Source: an uncultured Clostridia bacterium
GTDB taxonomy: Bacteria; Bacillota; Clostridia; Christensenellales; Borkfalkiaceae
Reading direction: 5' to 3'
DNA length: 64,000 nucleotides
Assembly (NCBI GenBank): GCA_944367045.1
Contig: CALVWI010000004.1
Span: forward strand, 1-64,000
Notes under the pieces: model-generated
What the model saw: only the letters and a program-made list of their open reading frames with translations
Database searches by the model: none
Told to the model about the DNA's origin: nothing
Shown: one piece after another, positions 27,459 to 34,745 of the stretch
Position numbering within the stretch: the first letter of the stretch is position 1
Layout of the letters: each line of letters starts with the position of its first letter
Made by a program: the position numbers and the translations under genes

Positions 27459-28677
27459 ACTTTTAGCCTTTTCGTGGAGCACCGTGGGTTCCGTGCTCCT
27501 CGCCATCCTCATCCTCCTTCTCATGATCACCGTGCATGAGTTCGGGCATTACCTTGCGGGGAAGCTCTTGAAGTTTCGTATCAACGAGTTCTCCATCGGG
27601 TTCGGGCCCGCGCTCTTCAAGCGGCGCAGCAAGAGGACGGGGGAGCTCTTCTCCGTGCGGCTGATTCCGCTCGGGGGTTACTGCGCCTTCGACGGGGAGG
27701 ACGGCCTCGACGAGGAGCCCGCGCCTCCGCCCGAGGCGTTCACGGAATTTGAAGAGCGCCCCGAACCGGAGGCCGAGAGGCTCATCAAGGGGGCGGGAAC
27801 GCAGCTCGTGCCCAAGGGAGAGCCCTTCACCAAGCGGCCGCCGTGGGCGCGCATCATCGTGCTCGTCGCGGGCGCGCTGATGAACTACATTTTTGCGGTC
27901 GTGCTCATCCTCATCGAGTTCTTCGCCTGCGGGCAGACGCTCATCGCCGTCTATGAAACGGCTCCCGCCGAGGGGGAGTACGCCGTCTATGCGCTCGCCG
28001 ACGAGGACATCCTCTTGAAGGCGGACGGCAGGGGGGTGTACCTCACGACCGACCTTCTCGCCGCCCTCCACGGCAAGAATAAGGGGGATATGGTGGAGTT
28101 CACCGTCTCCCGCGTTACGGAGCGCACGGAGGAGGGAAGGGCCGCGAGGCGCGAGGAGATGACGGTCACCGTCATGCTGCGCGCGGACGTGGGGGACGCC
28201 TCGAGCGCCGACACCGCCCTCTTATGGCAGGCCATCGGCGCCGCGCAGGACGAGGAGGGCAACTACATGATGGCCAACGCCGTCATGCGGTTCGGCTTCT
28301 TCGAGACGATCGGCCGCTCGTTCACCTATTCCTTTAAAATAGCGGGCTCCATCTTCCGCGTCTTAGGGGAACTGCTGACGGGAAGGCTGGGCCTCGATGC
28401 GTTCGGCGGGCCCATCACGACCATCTCCATGACCGCACAGGTCGCCGCGCAGGGACTGAGGTACTTTTTGGAGATCGCGGGCTACATCGGCGTCAACCTC
28501 GCCGTGTTCAACCTTCTGCCCATTCCCGCGCTCGACGGCAGCAAGGTGGTATTCACCGCCATCGAGTGGATCCGCGGCAAGCCCATTCCGCGAAAGATCG
28601 AGGCCGTCATCCACGCCGTGGGCTTTGTGCTCATCTTGGGATTTGCGGTTTTAGTTGATATTCTCCAATTTTTATAA
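27451..28677 (+). CDS. rseP: Site-2 protease RseP/RasP
   Basis: This 408-residue intramembrane zinc metalloprotease cuts anti-sigma factors and signal peptide remnants. HEFGH is in the first helix, a PDZ domain lies in the middle and NLLPIPALDG supplies the third zinc ligand. ATG 27451 (MTELLAFSW) overlaps the end of dxr; the open frame further upstream is within dxr. The reading frame ends right before repeat elements C and A. Confidence 0.95.
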   Translation: MTELLAFSWSTVGSVLLAILILLLMITVHEFGHYLAGKLLKFRINEFSIGFGPALFKRRSKRTGELFSVRLIPLGGYCAFDGEDGLDEEPAPPPEAFTEFEERPEPEAERLIKGAGTQLVPKGEPFTKRPPWARIIVLVAGALMNYIFAVVLILIEFFACGQTLIAVYETAPAEGEYAVYALADEDILLKADGRGVYLTTDLLAALHGKNKGDMVEFTVSRVTERTEEGRAARREEMTVTVMLRADVGDASSADTALLWQAIGAAQDEEGNYMMANAVMRFGFFETIGRSFTYSFKIAGSIFRVLGELLTGRLGLDAFGGPITTISMTAQVAAQGLRYFLEIAGYIGVNLAVFNLLPIPALDGSKVVFTAIEWIRGKPIPRKIEAVIHAVGFVLILGFAVLVDILQFL

Positions 28678-28680
28678 GTT

Positions 28681-28720
28681 CACGCAAATCTTTTTTCGTT
28701 CCGAAAAAATCTTTGCCGTG
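28681..28720 (+). repeat. Hairpin element C, copy 2 (after rseP)
   Basis: CACG..CTTTTTTCG pairs with CGAAAAAA..CCGTG, starting 4 bases past the rseP stop. It shows the same AGTTCACG and CCGTGAGG borders as copy 1. Confidence 0.55.
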
Positions 28721-28721
28721 A

Positions 28722-28842
28722 GGTCGAGCAAGGGTATTCTTAAAACAGCACGGTGTGCTGTTTTCCCCTTGCGAGATGAGCGAGCGCATCCTCCCCGCGC
28801 GAGCGGTGACCGAAAACGGCGTTCTCCTTGCGCCGTTTGAGA
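28722..28842 (+). repeat. Dispersed repeat A, copy 2
   Basis: This 121-bp block matches 21998-22117 with only about ten differences and one indel, and keeps every stem described for copy 1. It is joined directly to element C. Confidence 0.88.
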
Positions 28843-28907
28843 AAAATGAGCTTTCAACATCTCCGAGCTTTATCGCCCGCGCACTTGATTGTTCTCAAAG
28901 ACACTGA

Positions 28908-28968
28908 GCCCTAGGTATAGGGCAAATTGAGTGCCGCGCCGCAGGGCAACCCTGCTTGCGGCAGTTCA
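28908..28968 (+). repeat. Two-hairpin element B, copy 3
   Basis: Hairpin 1 is GCCCT-AGGTAT-AGGGC, followed by AAATTGAG. Hairpin 2 has outer TGCCGC/GCGGCA and inner GCAGGG/CCCTGC stems with a CAA loop. It lies 66 bp after repeat A. Confidence 0.7.
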
Positions 28969-29020
28969 TTTTGGGAAGCGGTGAAAGGGAACCCGAAACT
29001 TTTTTACAAACAGCTATAAA

Positions 29021-29056
29021 ATAAGGCGCGGCCCGCGTAAAAACGCGGGCCGCGCC
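29021..29056 (-). terminator. Terminator of thiT, possibly two-way
   Basis: A perfect 13-bp stem (29025-29037 with 29044-29056) and a 6-nt loop. On the minus strand it is followed by TTATTTTAT. It also faces transcripts from rseP. Confidence 0.85.
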
Positions 29057-29076
29057 GTTTGCTATGAAGCGATGTG

Positions 29077-30300
29077 TTATGCTTTGGTTTGAGCAGCGTC
29101 AGGGAGCTTCTTGCGGTTGAGCGCCGCATAGCGGTCGAGCTGGTGCACCATGTTCTTGGAAGAGAGCAGGATGACGCCCGCTATGATGACGATGAGAAGG
29201 TCGGGGATGACATACATGCACTGGTAGACGAAGCTGTAGAAGTACTCGTTGGCAAGTGCGGGGATACCGAACTGCTCCGCATAGGAAGCACCATAGGCAC
29301 CGAAGGCAAACACGCCCGAGAAGTATGCGGAGATGAAGCGGAAGAAGCCTGCAACGATCGCGCCAAGCGTAAACTGAAGGCGGGGCTTGCCGTTTAAGAC
29401 GTTCATGCTCTTGAAGCAGCCTGCAAGGCCGATGCCCGCGAAGGCGACGGCGTAGTCAAGGGCGAACTGTGCAGGATGGATGATCCAAGGGTCCTGCACT
29501 GCCTGCAGAACGCCGTACACAAGGCCTGCGATGACGCCCTTCCTGCACCCGAACATATAGGAGTAGAGCATGAGGGGAAGCAGGGAGGCAAAGGTGATGG
29601 AGCCGCCCATGGGCATCTTGAAGAAGCGCACATAGGAGAGGGCGAACCCGAGCGCCACGCACAGCGCTGCAAAGGCGATGGAGCGGGAATCGAAGGGGCG
29701 GGAGTTGCGGTCGGTGAGGAAGGCCATGACTGCAATGGCGACGACGATGGCGATCGCCGAGACGTACAGGCCGACGTTGCTCAGAGGCGCATCTGCATTG
29801 CCGCTCACGGAGTAGACGATCATGCATACGATGACGGCGATGAGAGCAGCACCCGAGAGGGCATAGAATACGCTCTTGACGGCCTTCTTTTCAGGCAGGA
29901 AGTAGACGACTGCCGCCGTTGCGATGATGCAGACGATGAACGCGACCATCGGGTAGTAAAGGATGGGCACGAGCGTATCCTCGCCGTTCTTGACGTCGGT
30001 GAGATAGAAGACGATAAAGGCCACGATCTCGACGGCGGCGAATAAGAGAGCGATGACGATCCAGACGGTATTGCACGTCTTATTCATTGCTTTGCCGCGC
30101 TCTTCAGAGGCCTTCTTGGCCTGCGAGGAGACGACAACTTTGCTGACGATGAAGCCGATGAGAAGCACGACGGCGACCCACAGGGAGACGGAGCGGAAGG
30201 CGTTCTGTACGCCGTCGAAGTTGACGAAGTACTGCGTGACTTCCTGCAGCATTGCCGAAAGACCGCTCGTCTCATCCGCCAAAAGGGAGTTGAGAAACAT
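29077..30300 (-). CDS. thiT: Thiamine ECF transporter substrate component (ThiT) with extra N-terminal membrane domain
   Basis: The C-terminal half (from about residue 203) is ThiT-like: six helices with MPMGGSITFASLLPLMLY and a region resembling the thiamine-binding loop (QDPWIIHPAQFALDYAVAF). A TPP riboswitch upstream makes thiamine the likely substrate. Residues 1-200 add about five membrane helices not found in ordinary ThiT of about 190 residues. The start at 30300 follows GGAGGT by 4 bases; the ATG at 30312 lies too close to that site. The energising EcfA, EcfA' and EcfT genes are not in the window. Confidence 0.88.
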   Translation of the reverse strand: MFLNSLLADETSGLSAMLQEVTQYFVNFDGVQNAFRSVSLWVAVVLLIGFIVSKVVVSSQAKKASEERGKAMNKTCNTVWIVIALLFAAVEIVAFIVFYLTDVKNGEDTLVPILYYPMVAFIVCIIATAAVVYFLPEKKAVKSVFYALSGAALIAVIVCMIVYSVSGNADAPLSNVGLYVSAIAIVVAIAVMAFLTDRNSRPFDSRSIAFAALCVALGFALSYVRFFKMPMGGSITFASLLPLMLYSYMFGCRKGVIAGLVYGVLQAVQDPWIIHPAQFALDYAVAFAGIGLAGCFKSMNVLNGKPRLQFTLGAIVAGFFRFISAYFSGVFAFGAYGASYAEQFGIPALANEYFYSFVYQCMYVIPDLLIVIIAGVILLSSKNMVHQLDRYAALNRKKLPDAAQTKA

Positions 30301-30352
30301 ATATACCTCCATAATGTTTGTGAGTTATCCGTCAAAACGACGCTATGCAATG

Positions 30353-30378
30353 AAAAACGCCCGCAAAATGCGCGGGCG
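30353..30378 (-). terminator. Attenuator terminator of the TPP riboswitch
   Basis: On the minus strand CGCCCGC/GCGGGCG with a 7-nt loop and TTTTTC, between the riboswitch and thiT. TPP binding would be expected to favour it. Confidence 0.85.
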
Positions 30379-30394
30379 AAATCTACTTACAGAA

Positions 30395-30472
30395 ATCCTG
30401 TCTTTCGTCCAAGCATTACCTTGCCCGATTCAAGTGGTATCATCTCAGCTTATTACAGCACCCACGACGGAT
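30395..30472 (-). promoter_or_regulatory. TPP riboswitch (THI element)
   Basis: On the minus strand the conserved core can be read: GTGGGTGCT, GCTGAGATGA, ACCACTTGAAT, GGTAATGC and CGAAAGACAGG. ATCCGTC and GACAGGAT close stem P1. It lies between a consensus promoter and the terminator before thiT, so it controls by transcription attenuation. Confidence 0.93.
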
Positions 30473-30489
30473 AATTCAATTGTGAGAAA

Positions 30490-30518
30490 ATTATATTGCA
30501 TCGTGCGGCAAATGTCAA
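30490..30518 (-). promoter_or_regulatory. Promoter of thiT
   Basis: On the minus strand, exact TTGACA, a 17-bp spacer and exact TATAAT, 18 bp before the riboswitch. Confidence 0.92.
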
Positions 30519-30547
30519 CAAATTTTCACCATTTTCTTTGTGGACGA

Positions 30548-30576
30548 TTGTATTTTGCCGTGTTCTATGCTATAAT
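30548..30576 (+). promoter_or_regulatory. Promoter of the YfbR-like gene
   Basis: TTGTAT, a 17-bp spacer and TGC-TATAAT (extended -10), divergent from the thiT promoter. Confidence 0.75.
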
Positions 30577-30613
30577 GCCTCTCGACGCGCATTTTCGCGC
30601 AGGAGTTCAGAAT

Positions 30614-31195
30614 ATGGAACAATTTTACGCCTATCTCGACCGCATGAAGTTCATCAAGCGCTGGCAGCTCATGCGCTCGGTGAGAGAAGAAAACATCATG
30701 GAGCACTCGCACTCCGTCGCGGTCTTGACGCACGCCCTCGTCTGCATCGAGAACGCCGTCTATGGCGGGCACATCGACGCGGAGAAGGCCGTCTTCTACG
30801 CCCTCTACCACGAGGTGAGCGAGGTGATGACGGGCGACATGCCCACCCCCGTCAAGTACTTCAACAACAGCATCCACGGCGAGTACGAGAAGCTCGAAAA
30901 GCTCGCCGTCGAGAAGATCGCGGACACCCTCCCCCCGGAGCTGAAGGACGCGCTCTATCCTTACTTACAGGCGGACAAGCACTCGGACGAGTACCGCTTT
31001 GTGAAAGCCGCCGACAAGCTCTCTGCGTACATCAAGTGCCTTGAGGAGCTGCGCTCGGGCAACCGCGAATTTGCGCAGGCGGAGCGCACCCTGCAGGAGT
31101 CCCTCGAGCACATGGAGCTGCGCGCCGTTACTTACTTCTTCGAGCACTTCATTCCCGCCTTCTCGCTCTCCTTGGACGAGCTCGAGGGGCTTTAA
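30614..31195 (+). CDS. yfbR: YfbR-like 5'-deoxynucleotidase with altered HD motif
   Basis: This 193-residue HD-superfamily protein closely follows YfbR (RWQLMRSVREEN, EVMTGDMPTPVKYFN, AYIKCLEEL), which dephosphorylates deoxynucleoside monophosphates. His31 and Asp134 fall at metal-ligand positions. The HD pair itself is His66-Glu67 (YHEVSE), not His-Asp. ATG 30614 follows AGGAG; the longer frame upstream crosses the promoter and is rejected. The MFS gene follows after 9 bases. Confidence 0.88.
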   Translation: MEQFYAYLDRMKFIKRWQLMRSVREENIMEHSHSVAVLTHALVCIENAVYGGHIDAEKAVFYALYHEVSEVMTGDMPTPVKYFNNSIHGEYEKLEKLAVEKIADTLPPELKDALYPYLQADKHSDEYRFVKAADKLSAYIKCLEELRSGNREFAQAERTLQESLEHMELRAVTYFFEHFIPAFSLSLDELEGL

Positions 31196-31204
31196 AACCT
31201 TCGT

Positions 31205-32410
31205 ATGGCGACGTACTCCGACATCTTCCGCTTCACGCGGCTCGCCTGCTATGTGGGCTACATCACGCAGGCCATCGTCAACAATCTCTCGCCCCTTCTC
31301 TTCCTCATCTATCAGAGCTCGCTCGGCATCTCGATGCAGGAAGTGACGCTCCTCATCACCGTCAACTTCGGCGTGCAGCTCTTTGTCGACCTTGCGTTCG
31401 CAAAGCTCGCCGATAAGATAGGGTACCGCATTTGCCTCATCGGGGCGCACGTCTGCGCGGCCGTGGGGCTTGCGGGGCTCATGCTCTTTCCGCGCTTGAT
31501 GCCTGCGTTTACAGGGCTCATCACGGCGACCGTTCTGATGGCGATCGGCGGCGGTCTCATCGAAGTGTTGGTGAGCCCCACCGTCGAGGCGTGCCCCTCG
31601 CCCAACAAGGAGAAGCAGATGAGCCTTCTCCACTCCTTCTACTGCTGGGGCTCGGCGGCGGTCGTCGCGCTCTCCACGGGCTTTTTGGCGGCATTCGGCT
31701 CGCTCGATTGGGGAATTCTCTGCCTCATCTGGGCGTGCGTGCCGCTCCTCAATGCCATCTTCTTCGGGTTCGTGCCCGTGCCCTCGCCCGCGGCGGAGGG
31801 GGAGAGCATGCCTGTCAAGAAACTCGTGCTCTCGCCCGTGTTTTGGCTGTTCGTGGCGCTGATGGCGCTCTCGGGGGCGGCGGAGCAGTCCATGAGCCAG
31901 TGGGCGTCCACCTTTGCGGAGAGCAGCCTCGGCGTTCCCAAGGCGGTGGGGGATATGCTCGGCCCCTGCCTCTTTGCCATCCTCATGGGAACGGCGCGTC
32001 TCTTATACGCGAAGTTCGGGAAACGGCTGCGGCTGTGCCTCATCCTCTCGGCGTCGCTCGCCGTATTGTGCTACCTTGCGGCGTGGCTTTCGCCCGTTCC
32101 CGCACTCTCGCTCGCGGGATGCGCCCTCTGCGGCTTTGCGGTGGGCATTTTGTGGCCGGGGACGTTCAGCAATGCCTCGCGTACACTGCCGAAAGGGGGC
32201 ACGGCGATGTTTGCGCTCTTGGCCCTTGCGGGAGATCTCGGCGGTACGCTCGGGCCGACGGTCGTGGGTGCGTGCGCCTCGGCGCTCGGGGAACTGCAGC
32301 TCGGGCTCGCGTTCGGCCTCGCCTTCCCTGCGCTGTTCGTCATTCTGATGCTGCTCTTCACGAAGAGAGAACCTCAAAAGGGCAAACAGCTTGAAAACCC
32401 TAAACCATAA
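31205..32410 (+). CDS. MFS transporter
   Basis: This 401-residue membrane protein has about twelve hydrophobic helices and a central charged loop (residues about 195-210), the major facilitator layout, and looks most like the sugar-proton symporter branch. The typical A-motif region reads AKLADKIGYR. Substrate is unknown. It starts 9 bases after yfbR with no clear ribosome site, and ends at a terminator shared with the convergent acetyltransferase gene. Confidence 0.82.
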   Translation: MATYSDIFRFTRLACYVGYITQAIVNNLSPLLFLIYQSSLGISMQEVTLLITVNFGVQLFVDLAFAKLADKIGYRICLIGAHVCAAVGLAGLMLFPRLMPAFTGLITATVLMAIGGGLIEVLVSPTVEACPSPNKEKQMSLLHSFYCWGSAAVVALSTGFLAAFGSLDWGILCLIWACVPLLNAIFFGFVPVPSPAAEGESMPVKKLVLSPVFWLFVALMALSGAAEQSMSQWASTFAESSLGVPKAVGDMLGPCLFAILMGTARLLYAKFGKRLRLCLILSASLAVLCYLAAWLSPVPALSLAGCALCGFAVGILWPGTFSNASRTLPKGGTAMFALLALAGDLGGTLGPTVVGACASALGELQLGLAFGLAFPALFVILMLLFTKREPQKGKQLENPKP

Positions 32411-32415
32411 TAGAG

Positions 32416-32442
32416 AAGGCTCCCTCAAAGGGGAGCCTTTTT
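32416..32442 (+). terminator. Terminator after the MFS gene, overlapping the next gene's end
   Basis: AAGGCTCCC/GGGAGCCTT with a 6-nt loop, then TTT. Its sequence also holds the last codons and stop of the convergent GNAT gene. Confidence 0.8.
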
Positions 32443-32877
32443 CATGACAAAGTTGGTAAGGAGCACGCCTTTTCGCTCGACCTGCTGCTCCTTGACGACC
32501 CGATAGCCCCGCCTTTCAAAGAAGGGCCGCGCCGTCAAAGAGACGTGCGCCGTGTATTCCTTCGCGGGGCAGGCGCTTTCGAGGGCGTCGAGGAGCGCCG
32601 TCGCAACGCCTCGCCTTAAGTGCGTGTGTTTGACGTAGAGGCGGTCCAAATAGCCGTCCGCTGTCATGTCCGCAAAGCCGATGATTTCATTCTCCTCCGC
32701 GACGAGCGTCGTATGGGCGAGGAAGCTCTCGTTCCACGCCCTCTCGTCGATGTCGCCCGTCGCCCAAGCGTCGAGCTGCGCCTTGGTGTAGTCCTTCGCG
32801 CAGACGGTGTGCACGGTCTCATAGAAGAGGGCGGCAATGCGGGGGAGATCTTCGGGGCGGTAGGGGCGGAGCGTCAT
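32425..32877 (-). CDS. GNAT-family N-acetyltransferase
   Basis: This 150-residue protein shows the GNAT acetyl-CoA motif (VKHTHLRRGVATALLDALE) and the C-terminal strand with FFERRGYRVVKEQ. The substrate is unknown. It begins within the end of mnmG (ATGA overlap), so it is the last gene of the dnaA-mnmG transcript. Confidence 0.88.
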   Translation of the reverse strand: MTLRPYRPEDLPRIAALFYETVHTVCAKDYTKAQLDAWATGDIDERAWNESFLAHTTLVAEENEIIGFADMTADGYLDRLYVKHTHLRRGVATALLDALESACPAKEYTAHVSLTARPFFERRGYRVVKEQQVERKGVLLTNFVMKKAPL

Positions 32878-34742
32878 TGCTTCTCCCTCAAGGAGAGGTA
32901 GACCATGAGCACGGCGATGTCGGCGGGATTGACGCCCGAGATGCGCTCTGCCTGGCCTAAGTTGAGCGGGCGGATGCGGTCGAGCTTCTCCCTTGCCTCC
33001 AAGCGGAGGCCGTCGATGTGCGAATAGTCGATGTCCGCGGGCAGCGGCTTTTCCTCCATCTTCTTGGCCTTCTCGCGCTCGCGTTCGCTCGTCTTTAAGT
33101 ACCCCTCGTAGCGCACTTCCGTCTCGGCGGAGAGCAGAATGTCGTTGGGAACGTCCTCAAAGAGTCCGAATGTGCGCTTTAAGTCCGCCATGGGGATGCC
33201 GCGGCGGAGAAGGTCGGCATAGGTGACGCCGCGGGTGAGCTGTTCGCCCCGCGCTTCCAGAAGGGCGGCGGCCTGCTTGTTGTCGGCACGCTCGTTGAGG
33301 GCAGCGAGCACTTCCCCGCGCAGCTGCTTGCGCTTTAAGTAGCGCTCCCAGCGGTCGTCCTTGACGAGCCCGCACTTGCGCCCGATCTCGGTGAGGCGCA
33401 CGTCGGCGTTGTCCTGCCGCAATAAAAGGCGAAATTCCGCGCGGGAAGTCATCATGCGGTAGGGCTCGTCCGTGCCCTTCGTCACGAGGTCGTCGATGAG
33501 CACGCCGATGTAGGCCTGGTCCCGCCGAAGAATGAGCGGCGGCTCGCCCCGAAGTTTCAAAGAGGCGTTGAGCCCCGCGACGAGCCCCTGCGCCGCGGCC
33601 TCTTCGTAGCCGCTCGTGCCGTTCACCTGCCCCGCCGTGTAGAGGCCCTCCACCTTCTTGAATTCGAGGGTGGGGAGGACGTCGAGGGTGTCGATGCAGT
33701 CGTATTCGATGGCGTAGGCATAGCGCACGATCTCCGCGTGTTCGAGTCCTTCCACCGTGCGGTACATCTCCTTCTGAAGGTCGTGGGGGAGGGAAGTGGA
33801 CATTCCCTGCACATATACCTCCGTCGTGTCCGCGCCCTCGGGCTCGAGAAAGAGTTGGTGGCGTTCCTTATCGCGGAAGCGCACCACCTTCGTCTCGATG
33901 GAAGGGCAGTAGCGGGGGCCCGTCGAGGAGATGAGCCCGTTGTAGAGGGGCGCGCGGTCGAGATTATTTAAGATGATCTCGTGCGTCCTTTGATTGGTGT
34001 AGGTGAGGTAGCACACCTCCTGCTGCTCCGCGGGGGGCACGCGGTCGTTCATGAAGGAGAAGGTGCAGGTCTCCTCGCCGGGCTGCACGGTGAGTTTTTC
34101 AAAGTCCACGGTGCGGCCGTCGAGGCGGGCGGGGGTGCCCGTCTTGAAGCGGCGGACGGAATAGCCGAGGCGAAGAAGGGCCTCGGTGAGCATGGTCGCC
34201 CGCGCGAACCCGTTGGGGCCGCTCTCCTTGACGACTTCCCCCGTGATGGTGCGGGCATTTAAGTAGACGCCCGTCGCAACGACGACGGCGCGGCAGGAAA
34301 ACACCCCGCCGTAGTGGGTGACGACGCCCGTCACATGTCCGTTTTCGGTGAGGATGTCGGCGGCCTCCGCCTGCACGATGCGAAGATTTTCCGTATGTTC
34401 GAGCACGCGCTTCATCTCGCGGTGGTAGGCGTTCTTGTCCGTTTGGGCGCGGAGGGACTGCACGGCCGCCCCCTTGCCCGCATTGAGCATGCGGTACTGA
34501 AGGGCGGTGAGGTCGGCAATGAGGCCCATCTCCCCGCCGAGGGCGTCGATCTCGCGCACCAAATGCCCCTTCGCCGTGCCGCCGACGGAGGGGTTGCAGG
34601 GGAGAAAGCCGATGCTGTCTAAATTGAGTGTCAAAAGGACGGTCCTCTGCCCCGTGCGGGCGAGGGCGAGGGCGGCTTCACACCCCGCATGCCCCGCACC
34701 GATGACGACGGCGTCGACTGTCCCTTCCGAGAATTGATGCAT
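32874..34742 (-). CDS. mnmG: tRNA uridine-34 carboxymethylaminomethyl synthesis enzyme MnmG
   Basis: This 622-residue FAD protein modifies U34 of certain tRNAs together with MnmE. The FAD motif VIGAGHAGCEAA, the family motif PCNPSVGGTAKGHLVREIDALGG (quoted in part: CNPSVGGTAKG) and GTSGYEEAAAQG are present. It follows dnaA by 3 bases. mnmG often lies near the replication origin in Firmicutes, usually with mnmE and rsmG, neither of which is here. Confidence 0.97.
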   Translation of the reverse strand: MHQFSEGTVDAVVIGAGHAGCEAALALARTGQRTVLLTLNLDSIGFLPCNPSVGGTAKGHLVREIDALGGEMGLIADLTALQYRMLNAGKGAAVQSLRAQTDKNAYHREMKRVLEHTENLRIVQAEAADILTENGHVTGVVTHYGGVFSCRAVVVATGVYLNARTITGEVVKESGPNGFARATMLTEALLRLGYSVRRFKTGTPARLDGRTVDFEKLTVQPGEETCTFSFMNDRVPPAEQQEVCYLTYTNQRTHEIILNNLDRAPLYNGLISSTGPRYCPSIETKVVRFRDKERHQLFLEPEGADTTEVYVQGMSTSLPHDLQKEMYRTVEGLEHAEIVRYAYAIEYDCIDTLDVLPTLEFKKVEGLYTAGQVNGTSGYEEAAAQGLVAGLNASLKLRGEPPLILRRDQAYIGVLIDDLVTKGTDEPYRMMTSRAEFRLLLRQDNADVRLTEIGRKCGLVKDDRWERYLKRKQLRGEVLAALNERADNKQAAALLEARGEQLTRGVTYADLLRRGIPMADLKRTFGLFEDVPNDILLSAETEVRYEGYLKTSEREREKAKKMEEKPLPADIDYSHIDGLRLEAREKLDRIRPLNLGQAERISGVNPADIAVLMVYLSLREKQ

Positions 34743-34745
34743 AGA

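Noticed and set aside
28655..28860. Short frames on both strands over repeat A copy 2
   Set aside because: Both are similar to frames over copy 1 only because the DNA is repeated; no ribosome site and frequent changes at all codon positions.
33738..33760. GTTCGAGTCC, resembling a tRNA T-arm
   Set aside because: It lies inside mnmG and no acceptor or anticodon stem can be drawn around it.
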